Shown here piece after piece: positions 46,319 through 57,362 of a stretch of DNA of 64,000 bases. Position numbers and translations under genes: made by a program. The stretch's first letter is position 1, and each line of letters begins with the position of its first letter. The DNA lies in contig CBFFRP010000354.1 in NCBI GenBank assembly GCA_965644295.1, forward strand, positions 184,981 through 248,980. The letters run 5' to 3'. The notes under the pieces are model-generated. The model was not told the origin of the DNA. It saw only the letters and a program-made list of their open reading frames with translations, and did not search any database. This DNA is from Paraphysomonas bandaiensis (lineage: Eukaryota > Chrysophyceae).

Positions 46319-47447
46319 TTACCGGAGGGAGAGATCCTCTTCTTCATCTGGCATGGGTAACGGGGCAGTGGATATGGCATGAGAACTGGGCGCAAGTGCG
46401 GCAGCCACGGCTGCTTCTACTGAACCTTGACTTTCGGATGGAACAACTACGGGATCAGCACTTATGGACAGTGGTCCAGACGACCCAACACTAGTCGAAG
46501 GTGAGGAAAATGAATTCGTTGCAGCCTTCATTTGATTGCTATTCTCAGCTGAGCGACTTGTTTGCTTTGGTGACACATCCGATGGCGATTTCGAAAATAT
46601 TGGAGAATGTTTCGTAGTAGCAGTATTTGTAGAAGATTTAGATGAAAAATAGGAACTACTTGGGGATGAAGAATAACTCTGCACATGATATAGGTTACGC
46701 ACAGAACATACACATTAGGTAATATACCACAGGCCCTCCACCACCGCCCCTGTACTCAGAGTGTTGTGAAAGCGATACATCAGAGTGAATACTAATGTCA
46801 GGATCCAATCGAATAGTAGACGTATCTTTGTTTCCCAGGATAGAGTTTCTGTAGAATGCGTGAAACCTCATACACGTGAACACAGTTTTACACACTAACC
46901 TATATATGTAAGTGAGTCCAAGTACAAATATAGCTCCCCATAGTGTCGCAGTAATAACCATCATATCAGCTAGAGTGACACTTGCACCGAAGAGAATATA
47001 GCTGTGATATATTATGAATAACAAGAGTGGCGAGTAGAGTGCTTACTCCATCATCAATGATCCCGGCTGTAGAGTGGGCGTAGGGGTTGGGTGTGAGGAT
47101 CCAATGTGATTTGGTAGAGATGGAAAGGGGGTAGGTTTCTTCGTTGGATACGTGGTTGGGGAATATGATGGGTAATAGGTTGGCGCTGTTGCAGGGTTCA
47201 CACTTGGGGATGGAGTTGGCCGATATGTAGGACGTTTCGATGGCTTATGGGAAGGTGCACTAGTAGGCAGGGAAGTTGTTGGTTTTGGTGACACTGTTGG
47301 TGGTGGAGTATTTCTCGGGTGTTCCATCCATGGAGTTGGGTAAGGTGATGGAAACTCTGCCAGTTCCCACTCTTCCAAATCTAGATTAGCATTTCCTTCG
47401 GCGGAAATACGAAGTAAATACAGTGCTAAGAAGGGTATGATATACAT
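46319..47447 (-). CDS. Type I membrane protein with Pro/Thr/Ser-rich ectodomain
   Basis: Four exons on the minus strand (47447-47047, 47001-46900, 46848-46728, 46678-46319) join in phase; introns are 45, 51 and 49 nt; 327 aa. The N-terminus MYIIPFLALYLLRISAEG is a signal peptide. An ectodomain of about 105 residues follows, built from PTxxPSxxPT-type units (PTYRPTPSPSVNPATAPTYY and similar), probably O-glycosylated and extended. A TM segment MVITATLWGAIFVLGLTYIY comes next, then a cytosolic tail rich in Ser with SSSYFSSKSS-type runs and an acidic end DEEEDLSLR. PTxxPT-type linkers of this kind are common in stramenopile cell-surface proteins. No ligand-binding domain is visible. A longer overlapping frame upstream (47386-47991) is not needed. 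Confidence 0.75.
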
Positions 47448-47691
47448 GCAGTGTGAGGCCTATGAAGTCAAATAGAGATATCCACAAATGAGCTGGTAGT
47501 CGACCTTCGCATGTAAATCTCACTGGGTTGAGATGTGTAAAAAGTATGATTAACAACAAGCAAACAGGCCCTGTGTAGTCTTCATATAATGTACATATAC
47601 AATGGTATACTGCTGTGTATGAGAATGATACACTCTCATATTCATGTGATCTGAAAAATTGATACGACTGCTGTATATGTGGTAGTCGTGA

Positions 47692-47760
47692 GGACTTCCA
47701 AAAATGCAACATCCGGAACAAAACAAAAAAATCCGGTGCGGATGTTGCATTTTTGGAAGT
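47692..47760. repeat. Perfect hairpin upstream of the membrane-protein gene
   Basis: ggacttccaaaaatgcaaca + tccg pairs exactly with cggatgttgcatttttggaa + gtcc across a loop of about 20 nt rich in A. Confidence 0.85.
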
Positions 47761-48065
47761 CCTCCACTGTAGGAATTCGATCCTGTCTGTTTTAATTTTT
47801 GGTTGCTTCAACAACCTCCATCCCACAATATTCATCATCTTCCTGTAAAACACCATAGACTTGTACAAGAACTTCACGATATATGTATAGGACACAGTAA
47901 TGATTAGCCACGATGATGTTATTTGATCTGATTTTGATATAGAATTTATGATGCATCGGCCATAAGCGTCTACTATGAGACCCATTATCATTCAACAGGG
48001 TAAGGATTGGGAGGCGATGAGGGGACATCACATTGATGGGTATGGCTCACATTTCGATCTAGACT

Positions 48066-49141
48066 TTATCCGATCATAACGTGTACTTTAATTTCCACTG
48101 TGTGAACAACTCGGTAAATGTCGCCTCCATCGACAACTGGTCCAATGCCAAGCCTAGCGCTGCCCAACAGAGGTGCTGTGTCTGGTAGAAGTACAGAAAC
48201 CCCATGGAGCCGATGGTAGTTAATTACTTCAACAAATTAATCAGTTTGGCATGGAATGAGTTTACTTCTGACCCCACCTTACCTGGTTGCATCAGCAAGC
48301 CCCTGTCAATGTACCTTGGTGAGTGAGGTGACCGAGGTCCATAGAGACAAGGTGGCTTCTATTAGCAATATATATGGTGTGTATAGAGTGAATGAGAGGA
48401 AAATGGACCCAGACCTGCCATTGTCATGGAGTCTAGCTAGGAGGACCCAGATAGGAATCGGAGTCGTTACCAGGAGACCAAGCCCGAGGATGTAAACTGT
48501 TGTCAAATTACTCCTGGTTGCACGAGATAATCCAAATCTGATTCTAAGTAAATTTTAATGAGTGTTACAATTGAAATATGTAATACTAGTTATAATTTTT
48601 ACGGAACATTCAACAGAGCAAGAACATTTTATAGTTATTTTTTATTTTAGTTAGTCGACGATTACGTACTCCCATGCTACTCTATATCTAAAACATATAT
48701 TTAGAATCATGTAGCATCTCTATCATACACGCTGCTACTGAACTCCCGTAGTATCTCCGAAGGTGTGCACATTGCACCAAGAGGCAACATACAAACCCGG
48801 GGGTTCAGCAACTGAAAGTGGAGGTGCACCAAGTGGTGACGGCGGAAACGCCAGTGGAGTTGGCCATCTCCACAGTTCCAAAACTATTTAGCCAAGGATG
48901 GTGTACTGGGCCAACACGGATCCCTCCACATTTCACTGTGTGTACACCCCGCGCATTGAACTTCACCGTCTACATGGGCGGTTTCGTGTACTTTATTCTG
49001 GACCCTGTAAAACAGTGAAGTATCAATCCGGACATCACCTTGAGCCCGCGACAGTTCCACAGCATTAGAGCAATCGTCTGGCAAATCAAAACGAATGCTT
49101 ATTTCAGAAATGTGACGCACAATGACACAGAGGAGTGTCAT
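48066..49141 (-). CDS. Unresolved multi-exon gene, function unknown
   Basis: Coding-like stretches on the minus strand lie in different frames with usable splice sites, but I could not build one full chain. The best part is the 3' end. Exon 48350-48283 joins to 48226-48066 through a 56-nt intron (gtaagg...gttgaag), reading RYIDRGLLMQPVINYHRLHG, then LLPDTAPLLGSARLGIGPVV and DGGDIYRVVHTVEIKVHV. A 5' candidate exon starts at the ATG at 49141 and reads MTLLCVIVRHISEISIRFDL and VDGEVQCAGCTHSEMW. The stretch 48760-49020 is clearly less AT-rich than its flanks. A plus-strand frame across the same bases (48818-49018) is also open, so the strand is not fully certain. Confidence 0.3.
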
Positions 49142-49617
49142 ATACTCAAAGGAGAGTCAATATGAACTATAGTAGAGTGAATATTTACAGGTCAGATGAG
49201 GTCCTTCTCAGGTGTGTCATGCAGGTGTATTCAAATCGACTCTGTCTTCCATATTCCAGTTTCATTGAAGTCGCTGTGATTTGAGACATCTAAGAAGAGA
49301 AATCGGCCATTTCGAAGAAAAAAAACTGATATGAGGTCAATAGCCTTTTGAGATGTTCACTTTGGGTATGAATATCGAAAGATCCAGATTATGCCTAGGA
49401 ATTCCCACGAGTGTTGATCAATGCCAGCCAAATCTAGAACTTGAAATGCTGTACAAGATTTGAAGACCTTCAACCTGCCTGCCCACAACATGCTTAAGTC
49501 CATACTTAAATCACTGTATACCGGTATACGTGTTTCTTCATACAGTATCTGTATACGTGTTCTATTCCTACGAAGTGCGTGATTATCATGCATATCTGTA
49601 GCTATAGTATATCGTGT

Positions 49618-49650
49618 CTCCACTGGCCCCAAAAGCAGCCAACTCAATGA
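49618..49650. repeat. Partial duplicate of the transporter start region
   Basis: 'atcgtgtctccactggcccc + aaaagcagcc' repeats, 104 bp upstream, the sequence around the ATG at 49723 ('atcatgtctcccccactggc + cccaaaagcagcg'), with GTG in place of ATG and a 3-bp deletion. Confidence 0.8.
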
Positions 49651-49722
49651 GTCCACCAGTGCACTGTAACAATCATAATACTGTCCATAAAGGAGTAGAT
49701 TGTTATTTACTATCTGTATATC

Positions 49723-51550
49723 ATGTCTCCCCCACTGGCCCCAAAAGCAGCGGGGTGTTTAGTCACTGTGGATGATATTCCCAGAGTGTTTGCAACCCTA
49801 TCTGCATATGGCGCCCAGCTTGGGACAGGGTCTTGTTCGGCTATGGTTGGGATGGCACTGCCGTACTTGGCACTTCAACTTAATGTTTCAGTGGCCTCGC
49901 TTGGACCGATGTTCGCTTTTTGTGGTGCCGGTTATTTTTGTGGAATATATCTATCTGCGCGAGCTATAGATAAAGATTACCTTGTCTTCTCCAAGATTGT
50001 GGCATCATGCATATGTATCTGTCTATCAGCAATCGCATCATTTAGTATTATTTATTCTAGAAATATCTATACGCTGGGAATGTCATTCTTTGCGCAATAC
50101 ATGGGATTTGGGGGTGTCGATAATTTCTCGACCATTGCTATCGCTGAAATGTGGGGACAACGCGTTCAGCCTTGGATGCAAGCTAAATCTGCCGTTTATT
50201 CCACTGCAGGAATCCTTCCAGCCCTTTTATTCAGTTCTTATGGCATGAACAAAACTTACATACTGTGTATATGTCTCTGCTGCACCTCTCTTATTGGTAT
50301 TGCCCTTGATTGGATGTACACGTTGAGCCTAGCGGGTGACATTGAACAAACTGATAGAGCCTCTGGGTGCAGTGTATCTGAAAGCAGTAGTATCCTGCAT
50401 TCAATGGACGAAAGAATGGAACGGCGTTATTCTCGTCCCAGGACCGGTAGCGCTGGAAGTTCTCTCCTTATTGCTGTTGACGACGAGGTGCTTGCATCCG
50501 AATTGCTCACACTAGAACACACTTTGGATCACTTAAGTGAGAAAGAGTCCCTCCTTTCCGTTGATACGAGCACAGATCTTGTAACAAATATTCTCGATGC
50601 TACAGCGTATTGCAATGTGTCATCTGAGCAGCGTCAAGATCCAAATTTTGAACCAGAGATCAACAAAACTCTTTCTTTTGCGACTTCCCGAATCGCCCAA
50701 AAGGTGGAGAGCTTTGCAGAGGTGCTTCCTGACCCAACACTACCTGCTATTATTCATGTTACACTTGTACCCACGTCGGTATGCATATTGTTAGCTTCAA
50801 TGACTTTCGTCTATCTCGGGTTGGCTTCTGCTTACGCGGGATGGATTCCCTCATATGTTCTCATAAGTGGAATGAGCTCTGACCCCTCAGATATAGCTCA
50901 TGTGTCATCTCTCTACTACATGTGTGGCGCGGTAGGGTGCATTTTATCGGTTCCTCTTTCCGTGTGGTTCTCAACAACTAGCATGATGCGTTTCCACCTC
51001 GCCATCATTGGAGCCTCAATAATCACGCTTTTGTTTATGCAGTCAATCACTTTGGTCGCATTGGACGTGGCTTCTGCGCTTATGGGGTACGGTCTGAGCG
51101 CTATCATTCCACTCACTCTCACAGTAGTCAACGATTATGGGCTCACTATGTAAGTTTACGTTGAGTAGAACGACCTCTGACATAACGTTCTACTTCTATA
51201 GGGACCCTGGTACAACAGGGGTAGCTATAATGGGGGCCGCAGCGGGGGCTGCAATCATGCCCACTTTAGTTGGTTGCATATTGTCCTCTCAAGGAGCAGA
51301 AGCCGTCATTATGTGCTGCACTATAATGGGTATCACTCTGATTGCGATATACGTGTGCATGCATGTTGTACTGCTACGACATACGGCAGAGAACCACGCT
51401 TCCCGGTCTTATACCGTTGATGGGGAGCAAAACCTCAATTCATATCAGCGGGCACAGACAATGCTTGCAGAGGGAGATGCACTTTGTAATCGTGGAAATG
51501 GAACAGATGTACATACATATCAGACTATTTCAGCTCGAGAAAGGGTTTAA
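49723..51550 (+). CDS. Major facilitator superfamily transporter (MFSD4/FucP-like)
   Basis: Two exons (49723-51149, 51202-51550) give 591 aa. The first half has six hydrophobic segments, with GTGSCSAMVGMALPYLALQL and a SLGPMFAFCGAGYFCGIYLS turn. Further along are MGFGGVDNFSTIAIAEMWG and VYSTAGILPALLFSSYG, a layout like MFSD4/Naglt1 and FucP sugar transporters. A long cytosolic loop of about 140 residues (50330-50745), Ser-rich and acidic with RRYSRPRTGS, separates the halves, followed by six more segments. The 52-nt intron falls just after NDYGLTM, ahead of a Gly/Ala-rich TM helix. The C-terminus is a cytosolic tail. Substrate unknown; hexose is a guess from family. Confidence 0.88.
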
Positions 51551-52029
51551 ATAGTTTTTCCCGCGGGCTTATAATTTGTTCCGTGTCAATGGGAATTTTG
51601 ACACCTTAGACGTTATTTCTTTGTGCTAGTGTGTGTCATAAGTCTTCGAGTATATGTCATATATGGAGTTGATTGTGATGCTTTTTGGATACTATGTATT
51701 GGAAGTACGATTTCATGACCATATTATTTGCTGACCTATTGCTCTACATCTTATAATTTGTCAGCGGGATGAAACGGAGTACAAATAAGTGATATGTATC
51801 ATTAGTATTAGGTTTCATCTTAATATAAGGTAGTGTATGTGAATTATATTGTTCTATGAAATATATGTGAGGGAGAAGCTCTCTACGGACGCAGCAAATG
51901 TAATAACGTCATAATCAACTCCCATATTATCATGTTACTCATTTTCCATGAACCCACATAGTAATGATACGTGTGTATTTAATATCTAAGATCTGATAAC
52001 ATTGATAGTTGGAGAAAATATAATTGTAA
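51551..52029. other. 3' flank of transporter gene
   Basis: AT-rich; nothing supported. Confidence 0.4.
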
Positions 52030-52810
52030 TGAATATCGACCCTCAACTAAGTCGGCCTTTTCGTGGTGTTCTGGGGGGTTTATGAAAATCTGATTAGCAT
52101 TATAGGCGTCGATAATCCGCACCAGTTTAGTAGCTAGTAGGTGAAAACTAGTCAAGCTAGGTAGACGTCCACCTATGACTAACTAGTAGTAACTACGAAA
52201 GCTGCGCTCTTGTGTGTCACCGCAAGCACCAAGGTGCGACCAATTCCGTTCTTGTATATGTGAGGGAGAAAATCTCTATAAAAGTGAGTCCTTAAAGTGC
52301 AGATAGGGTTAGTCAGGGAGGCGTCCCTTGGGGTAGGGCTCTGTAGGGCTTTGGGAAGGCACAAGATTCTGAATTAGTGAGGCGAGTGTTTCCAGCCTGA
52401 GATACTTGAGTGAGGTAGTGGATTATTGGGGCTTCGGCTGGTTGGGGATGGCGCGAGCCGCGAGTTGGGCGTGGGGCAAAGGAAACGCTCTGGGATTTTT
52501 ACTTGTTCAGAGGTTGTGGGAGAGGCATGCACGTGGGGTGGGAGACGTGGTGCAGGTCGTCTCGATACACCCAGTAAGCGAAGAACCCGCAGTTTCCGTC
52601 GTGTGTTGCCTCCATCGCATGGTGCTACGTTTCTGACGTGTTATGGGGGGTGTCTATGTGGCCCTTTGGGTGTGATAATGTAGCGGTGACTGCGGTCTTG
52701 AATCGTGTATTCGGCGGCAGCATAAAGCGGCTGGTGCGGAAGATATATACAACTGCTATATTTCTAGAGTTCGAAGTCCTCGCGAGTTTAAACCACATTC
52801 GTATTGTGCT
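52030..52810. repeat. Dispersed ~0.65-kb GC-richer repeat, copy 2, with element ends
   Basis: Begins with a terminal block of the short element family ('aactaagtcggccttttcgtggtgttct', then 'gattagcattataggcg'). It passes the hairpin core 'gtcaccgcaagcaccaaggtgcgac' and then matches 4200-4770. Open frames here (up to 87 codons) are not conserved in copy 1. Confidence 0.7.
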
Positions 52811-52879
52811 CGAAACACATTTTCCAGCTGGGTGCTATTCTAGTAAGCCGTATATGTATACATATAGTCAGCAGATAAT

Positions 52880-53275
52880 ATTGTTCTGCCCACATTCATA
52901 GCCAAATCCTTGTGTACTACAAGAGGGGCATTCATTTGTGTCATTTGTATAGACCTCTTTAGGCCTTGACAAATAAACTGACATCCGGGAATAAGCCCAC
53001 CTCAAGGGCATCTGGGGTATTGAGCTGCCTGCTGAAGTCAAGCATCCGGGCAATTCATCTTAAAGACTCAAAATCCTGAAGTCAGTAGATATGTCAGGTA
53101 TATATCAATATTTTGCTTACTTTCAGTGATAGAGCGAAAGCGGTTGCACCTTGGTGCTTGCGGTGACGCACAAGCAGCTTTCGCAGCGTTATATACTATA
53201 TAGTAGGATATCAGAGTTAAGCACTGACTCTTAAACGCTTATAGCTACTTTCTTATAAGACATTCACTATTACTA
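52880..53275 (-). mobile_element. Short inverted-repeat element, minus-oriented copy
   Basis: Runs 'catttgtatagacctctttaggccttgac', 'gcctgctgaagtcaagcatccggg', hairpin 'gcaccttggtgcttgcggtgac' and the terminus 'tatagctactttcttataagacattcact'. Confidence 0.65.
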
Positions 53276-53397
53276 CTCGTAGTGAATATTGTCAATGAAT
53301 TATGACATACATTATATGACACATGTTGATTTTTCTGATACTTAAGTTATTTCACCATCCAAATTGGACAAGTATATAGGGAAATATTATATAGGGA

Positions 53398-53833
53398 AAT
53401 ATTATTCAACCTAGTCAAATTGGTTGAATTACCTAGTCACGCTATTTTTGGTGGAATAACCTAGTCAACCTAATAAATGACTCAACGTAGTCAACTTTGG
53501 TATTCAACCTAGTCGTTCTTATATCCATTGATTATACACTGTGACTGTCTAAGATACCATCTCACACCACACAACATATTAGTGGCTTTTACAGAGCATC
53601 AAAACGATAACATAACAATAAGCTCATATCTACTTAGCCCAGGTGTACGTGTATGTCTATCTAGCCTAACTATAGCATGTAATCGCTATAGCATGTTTGT
53701 TTTGATGCTCTGTAAAAGCCACTAATATGTTGTGTGGTGTGAGATGGTATCTTCTTAGACAGTCACAGTGTGTAATCAATGGATATAAGAACGACTAGGT
53801 TGAATACCAAAGTTGACTACGTTGAGTCATTTA
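53398..53833. mobile_element. CCTAGTCAA element ending in a long near-perfect palindrome
   Basis: The left part (53400-53470) matches the end of the 12931 element. The arms 53474-53605 and 53699-53833 are inverted copies over about 130 bp with only a few differences, separated by a loop of about 93 nt. No ORF is conserved. It could extrude as a cruciform or be transcribed into a long hairpin RNA. Confidence 0.85.
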
Positions 53834-54000
53834 TGTTACTAAGTGTCGTAAGGTTACTAAGTAAGTGTTACTATTATCGCAATATATACAAAGTGTGTTA
53901 CTAAGTGTAAATAGAAGTAAGTGTTACTAAGATCGCAATATATCTAAGTGTGTTACTAAGTGTAAATAGAAGTAAGTGTTACTAAGTGTTGATAGTAACA
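53834..54000. repeat. Tandem repeat of gttactaagtgt-type units
   Basis: The motif gttactaagtgt(aaatagaagtaagtgttactaag..atcgcaatatat) recurs about three times with a unit near 60 bp, directly at the right edge of the palindrome. Confidence 0.8.
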
Positions 54001-54434
54001 GCTTCTAAATCACCCCATTTTGCTACACTATATTAGATATATTGGATAACTTCAGTGTAATGTCAAATTCTAACCTAAACGTCATGACAACAAATACCTT
54101 GAAATACAGGTTTTAATTGCCTACAAATAAGCAAAATTCATAATACTTGAAAATAATGGGCATGCACTTTGTGTGTACTATTTCTAATTAAGGGTAGGCT
54201 ACCTCACACGAATATTAAAGCAAAGTTATACAAACGATCACATTGACGGTACTGCAGTGCACATAGCAAACTATTTTTTCAATGGCAAATATGATCATTT
54301 TACTTCAAAACACGATGCCGTTAGGAATGATACACAGAATATCACAGCAGTGTTCGAACGGTTCACATAAATTCGATAGAATCTAAAGGTGCTCAATAAG
54401 AAATTCCATTCAATCAACACATCTGCTGCGCATA

Positions 54435-56674
54435 TTAATTCATTTTCTTTGCTCGCTCATCAAAAGTGTATGTGGTATCCTCAGTTCTCGGTTCATCGTC
54501 AACAATATCACACGCAAATGCAGCATCCTGTTGCTCAGCAATGGTTCCAGGGGACATTGAATTGTTGCTAAGGCTCCGAATACTTTTTTTGTTTGAAGAA
54601 ACAGCATCACCACTCTGTAGTGATTTTTCTACGAACTCTTGTGCCGGAGTTCTTACTTTTTTCATAACTTGGTCCCACTGAACATCCTCTTCATAATATA
54701 AATCACCTAATTCTGGGCCATACTTCCTAACAAGGTCACGAACTTCAGTCTGTAAAGCTTGTCTTGTCTTCGGTAAAAATTCCACCACCTGAAACGTAGA
54801 AAGAGATTAGGAGAATTATATCCAGAAAATAGTGACCTCGGTGCGGAACGATGGAAGCAATCTTAGAAAAGCAGGTCTTAAATCCTTCAGATCAACCATT
54901 CCAGCCTCCACAGCCATGACCCCAAGATAAGAAAATACAGGACATCCTAAAAAAAAGAGCACGACAGTTTCGAATGAAAGTGGTGAAAACGTGTAAAGGA
55001 GTAACGCATAAGAAACCCACAGAACAGGAACAGCAACTAAAGAAAATAGTATTTTCTTAGAAAGTAAAACATCTCTGGCATGCAATTTGACGCGAGAATT
55101 TTTTAAATCCTTTTGTGCCTCCTTGTGAGCCCAATAGTGCGCTGCAAAGCCAACAGGGGCGTTTAGAAAAAGAGATGGTATTGATGCCAAAATCCATACA
55201 ACAAGTGCATGAATAAAAGTTTGTAGCTGAGACGAGAAAGGTGCATCCAAGGCATTAACTTGATAATCTCGTAAACCCCATTCGTCCAATGACTCTTGGT
55301 ATGCTGCTAACCGCAGCTTAGCATTTTCTATGTCGTCCGGTAGTGCCTTGTCAGTTCCCCTCCCATGTGATTCTCTTACAATGGAGAAGCCTACTGAAAA
55401 CCGCCTGGCCAAATCTTGCTTTTCTTTCGTTGATATTACTTTCGTCGGATTCTGGTAAAGACGGCGGGCCGTATGTAGTAACTTCAGTTCATTATAATCC
55501 GGCGCAGTTACCAATACACCTTCAATAATGCCATGAATCAATTGCTACAACGAACACTAGCAGTCAACCTTTCATACTTTCTTCAACTCGTGTCAACAAC
55601 TGCTGATATCCATCACTTTTCGACTTTCGATATGCTTGATACATTTCCTTATCTATTCGAAGTGGTGCCCCAAACTCAATAACAACACGTCCTCTAAAAC
55701 GGTGCCCTCGATAGTAGTTCAATCCGACAGGCACAATTGGTACATTGACGGCATACTTCTCCATGACCCCAAAAGCGATCGCTGCTATTCCAGCCTACAG
55801 TATAACAAGTCACTGAGCATTTAGACGAAAAAATCTTAAACCTTCAGAGGAAGTAAGTGCGTATTATCATGTGAACCACCTTCAGGGAATATACCGAGGC
55901 ACTCACCTTTCGCAAGTGCAGCATGTACCCGGCTAAACATCTAATGGATATCACGTTAGACTGCTTAGTAAAACCATCACAAGAATTACATCAGACTGAT
56001 CTACAGATCGCAGAACATCGTAAGTCAAAAGGACATTTTGCGGCTCCTCTGTAGGTGATCTCATTCCGCCCACTTTAACGTCCGCAACGATGAGCTCAGT
56101 ATCAGATATGATAGCTTTAATGGTATATCCATCAGGACTACGCCCAGGACGTATTTTATCCCCCTTTCTAAGAGAAGTAAACGCCGTTTCCGTTCCATAA
56201 ACTGTGCACCCGACAAATGATATTTTTCCAACGCCTTTTTCGGCTTGGTCCTGTGGTCGAGTTACAGGAATCGAGCCCACGGCTTTGGCAAAATGTCCGA
56301 TAATAGGTTTGTTGTAGCTCTTTTCGGCTACCAAGAAGCCCACCTTGTGTGGATTTGTCACTAAAATAATGGCAGCATCAACAAACTGATTCATATGATT
56401 GCCCGTAAATATGATTGGACCATGAGTTGGAATATTCTGCTTTCCTAAAACTTCCATTGAAGAGAAAAATATTGATAATATGGAGTGGAAAAAAACCTAC
56501 ACGACCAAGCACTAAGAATATACGCAACTGAACTATATTCTTACCCTTGTCATAAAATAAATGAGATCCTGAGCGTTGGTTGCTATGATAATAGCGCATG
56601 CGACGGAAGAGATGATGGCTATCCACGATTGGCTTATTCCAAATGCGGAACAGAACACCTTCACCGGGCTGCAT
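54435..56674 (-). CDS. Glycerol-3-phosphate / dihydroxyacetone-phosphate acyltransferase (Gpt2/Sct1-like)
   Basis: Seven exons on the minus strand (56674-56627, 56568-56545, 56496-55990, 55940-55842, 55794-55588, 55544-54837, 54788-54435) join in phase to 648 aa. The start FRIWNKPIDLIYFMTRVFFH is restored only if a 24-nt microexon is used. Catalytic blocks are TGNHMNQFVDAA (motif I), GIFPEGGSHDNTHLLPLKAG (motifs II/III) and VPIVPVGLNYYRGHRFRGRV. The long insertion after motif I (GKISFVGCTVYGTETAFTSL...) is typical of the fungal-type enzymes. Further on are VTAPDYNELKLLHTARRLYQ and several TM helices (55250-54870). The enzyme adds acyl-CoA to glycerol-3-P or DHAP at the ER, the first step of glycerolipid synthesis. 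The E5/E6 junction (43-nt intron with donor gttgaa) is the least sure. Confidence 0.92.
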
Positions 56675-57362
56675 AATTGTTAAAAGCCGAAGCCTGTGTA
56701 TATTGTATAATAGCTTACTTAAGTGATTCAACAGAAAACATCAAAACCACTACACATGCCGCCACCCTTAGTCGTATTTCACGGAGCGGTGTTTTGACAA
56801 GACCACTCATGATTTGCTTTGAAATTTCGAAATATATTATTTACTTTTCAAATGCCCATGATAAAGAGTGATCACTACCAATCACTTTAAAAGAGCACTC
56901 TTAACCATAGCTGTCAAGACTACGAAATATATATCCAGACCATATCATTGTTACCATTGATTTCTATCTCCACCCACCAAAAACGATAAAAACTCAGTTC
57001 TATATTCTGATGATGTCTACTCGTAGATGTTGATGTGTGAATATCAGGAAAATATCAGGAAACAGAATACTGAAAAAAAATGTGTTTCCATCTTGGCTAC
57101 GTATTTTGTTTTCCCATACAAACTCCACATATACAGTACTGCTGTATAGATATCTAGATATCGTTTGTGTGGAGGGAGTATTTTAACTGTAGTCCGCAGT
57201 AATCGTAGCAATGCCCATCAAAATGCACTCCAAATCAGTCGTGAAGCGTGCCACAATGCGTTTCGAGTGACAATGCAGGAACCATCTATATAGCGATGCT
57301 TGCACCATCAGCTAAGATATTTTGCTGATTGGGGCTGATTTAGAAGATATTCTGCTTTTGCC
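56675..57362. promoter_or_regulatory. Divergent intergenic region between acyltransferase and PLP enzyme
   Basis: About 690 bp separate the two divergent start codons. It is AT-rich, with a TATATA-type stretch near 56925-56930. 'atactgctgtatagatatctagatatc' near 57138 contains a small gatatctagatatc palindrome. No promoter element can be assigned. Confidence 0.35.

Noticed and set aside
47386-47991. Minus-strand open frame of 201 codons overlapping the membrane-protein start
   Set aside because: It runs through a perfect hairpin, has no recognisable domain, and conflicts with the signal-peptide frame that splices cleanly to three more exons.
49357-49656. Minus-strand open frame of 99 codons beginning MDSLSWLLLGP
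   Set aside because: Its first part is the antisense of the duplicated transporter start, so the apparent coding quality is borrowed.
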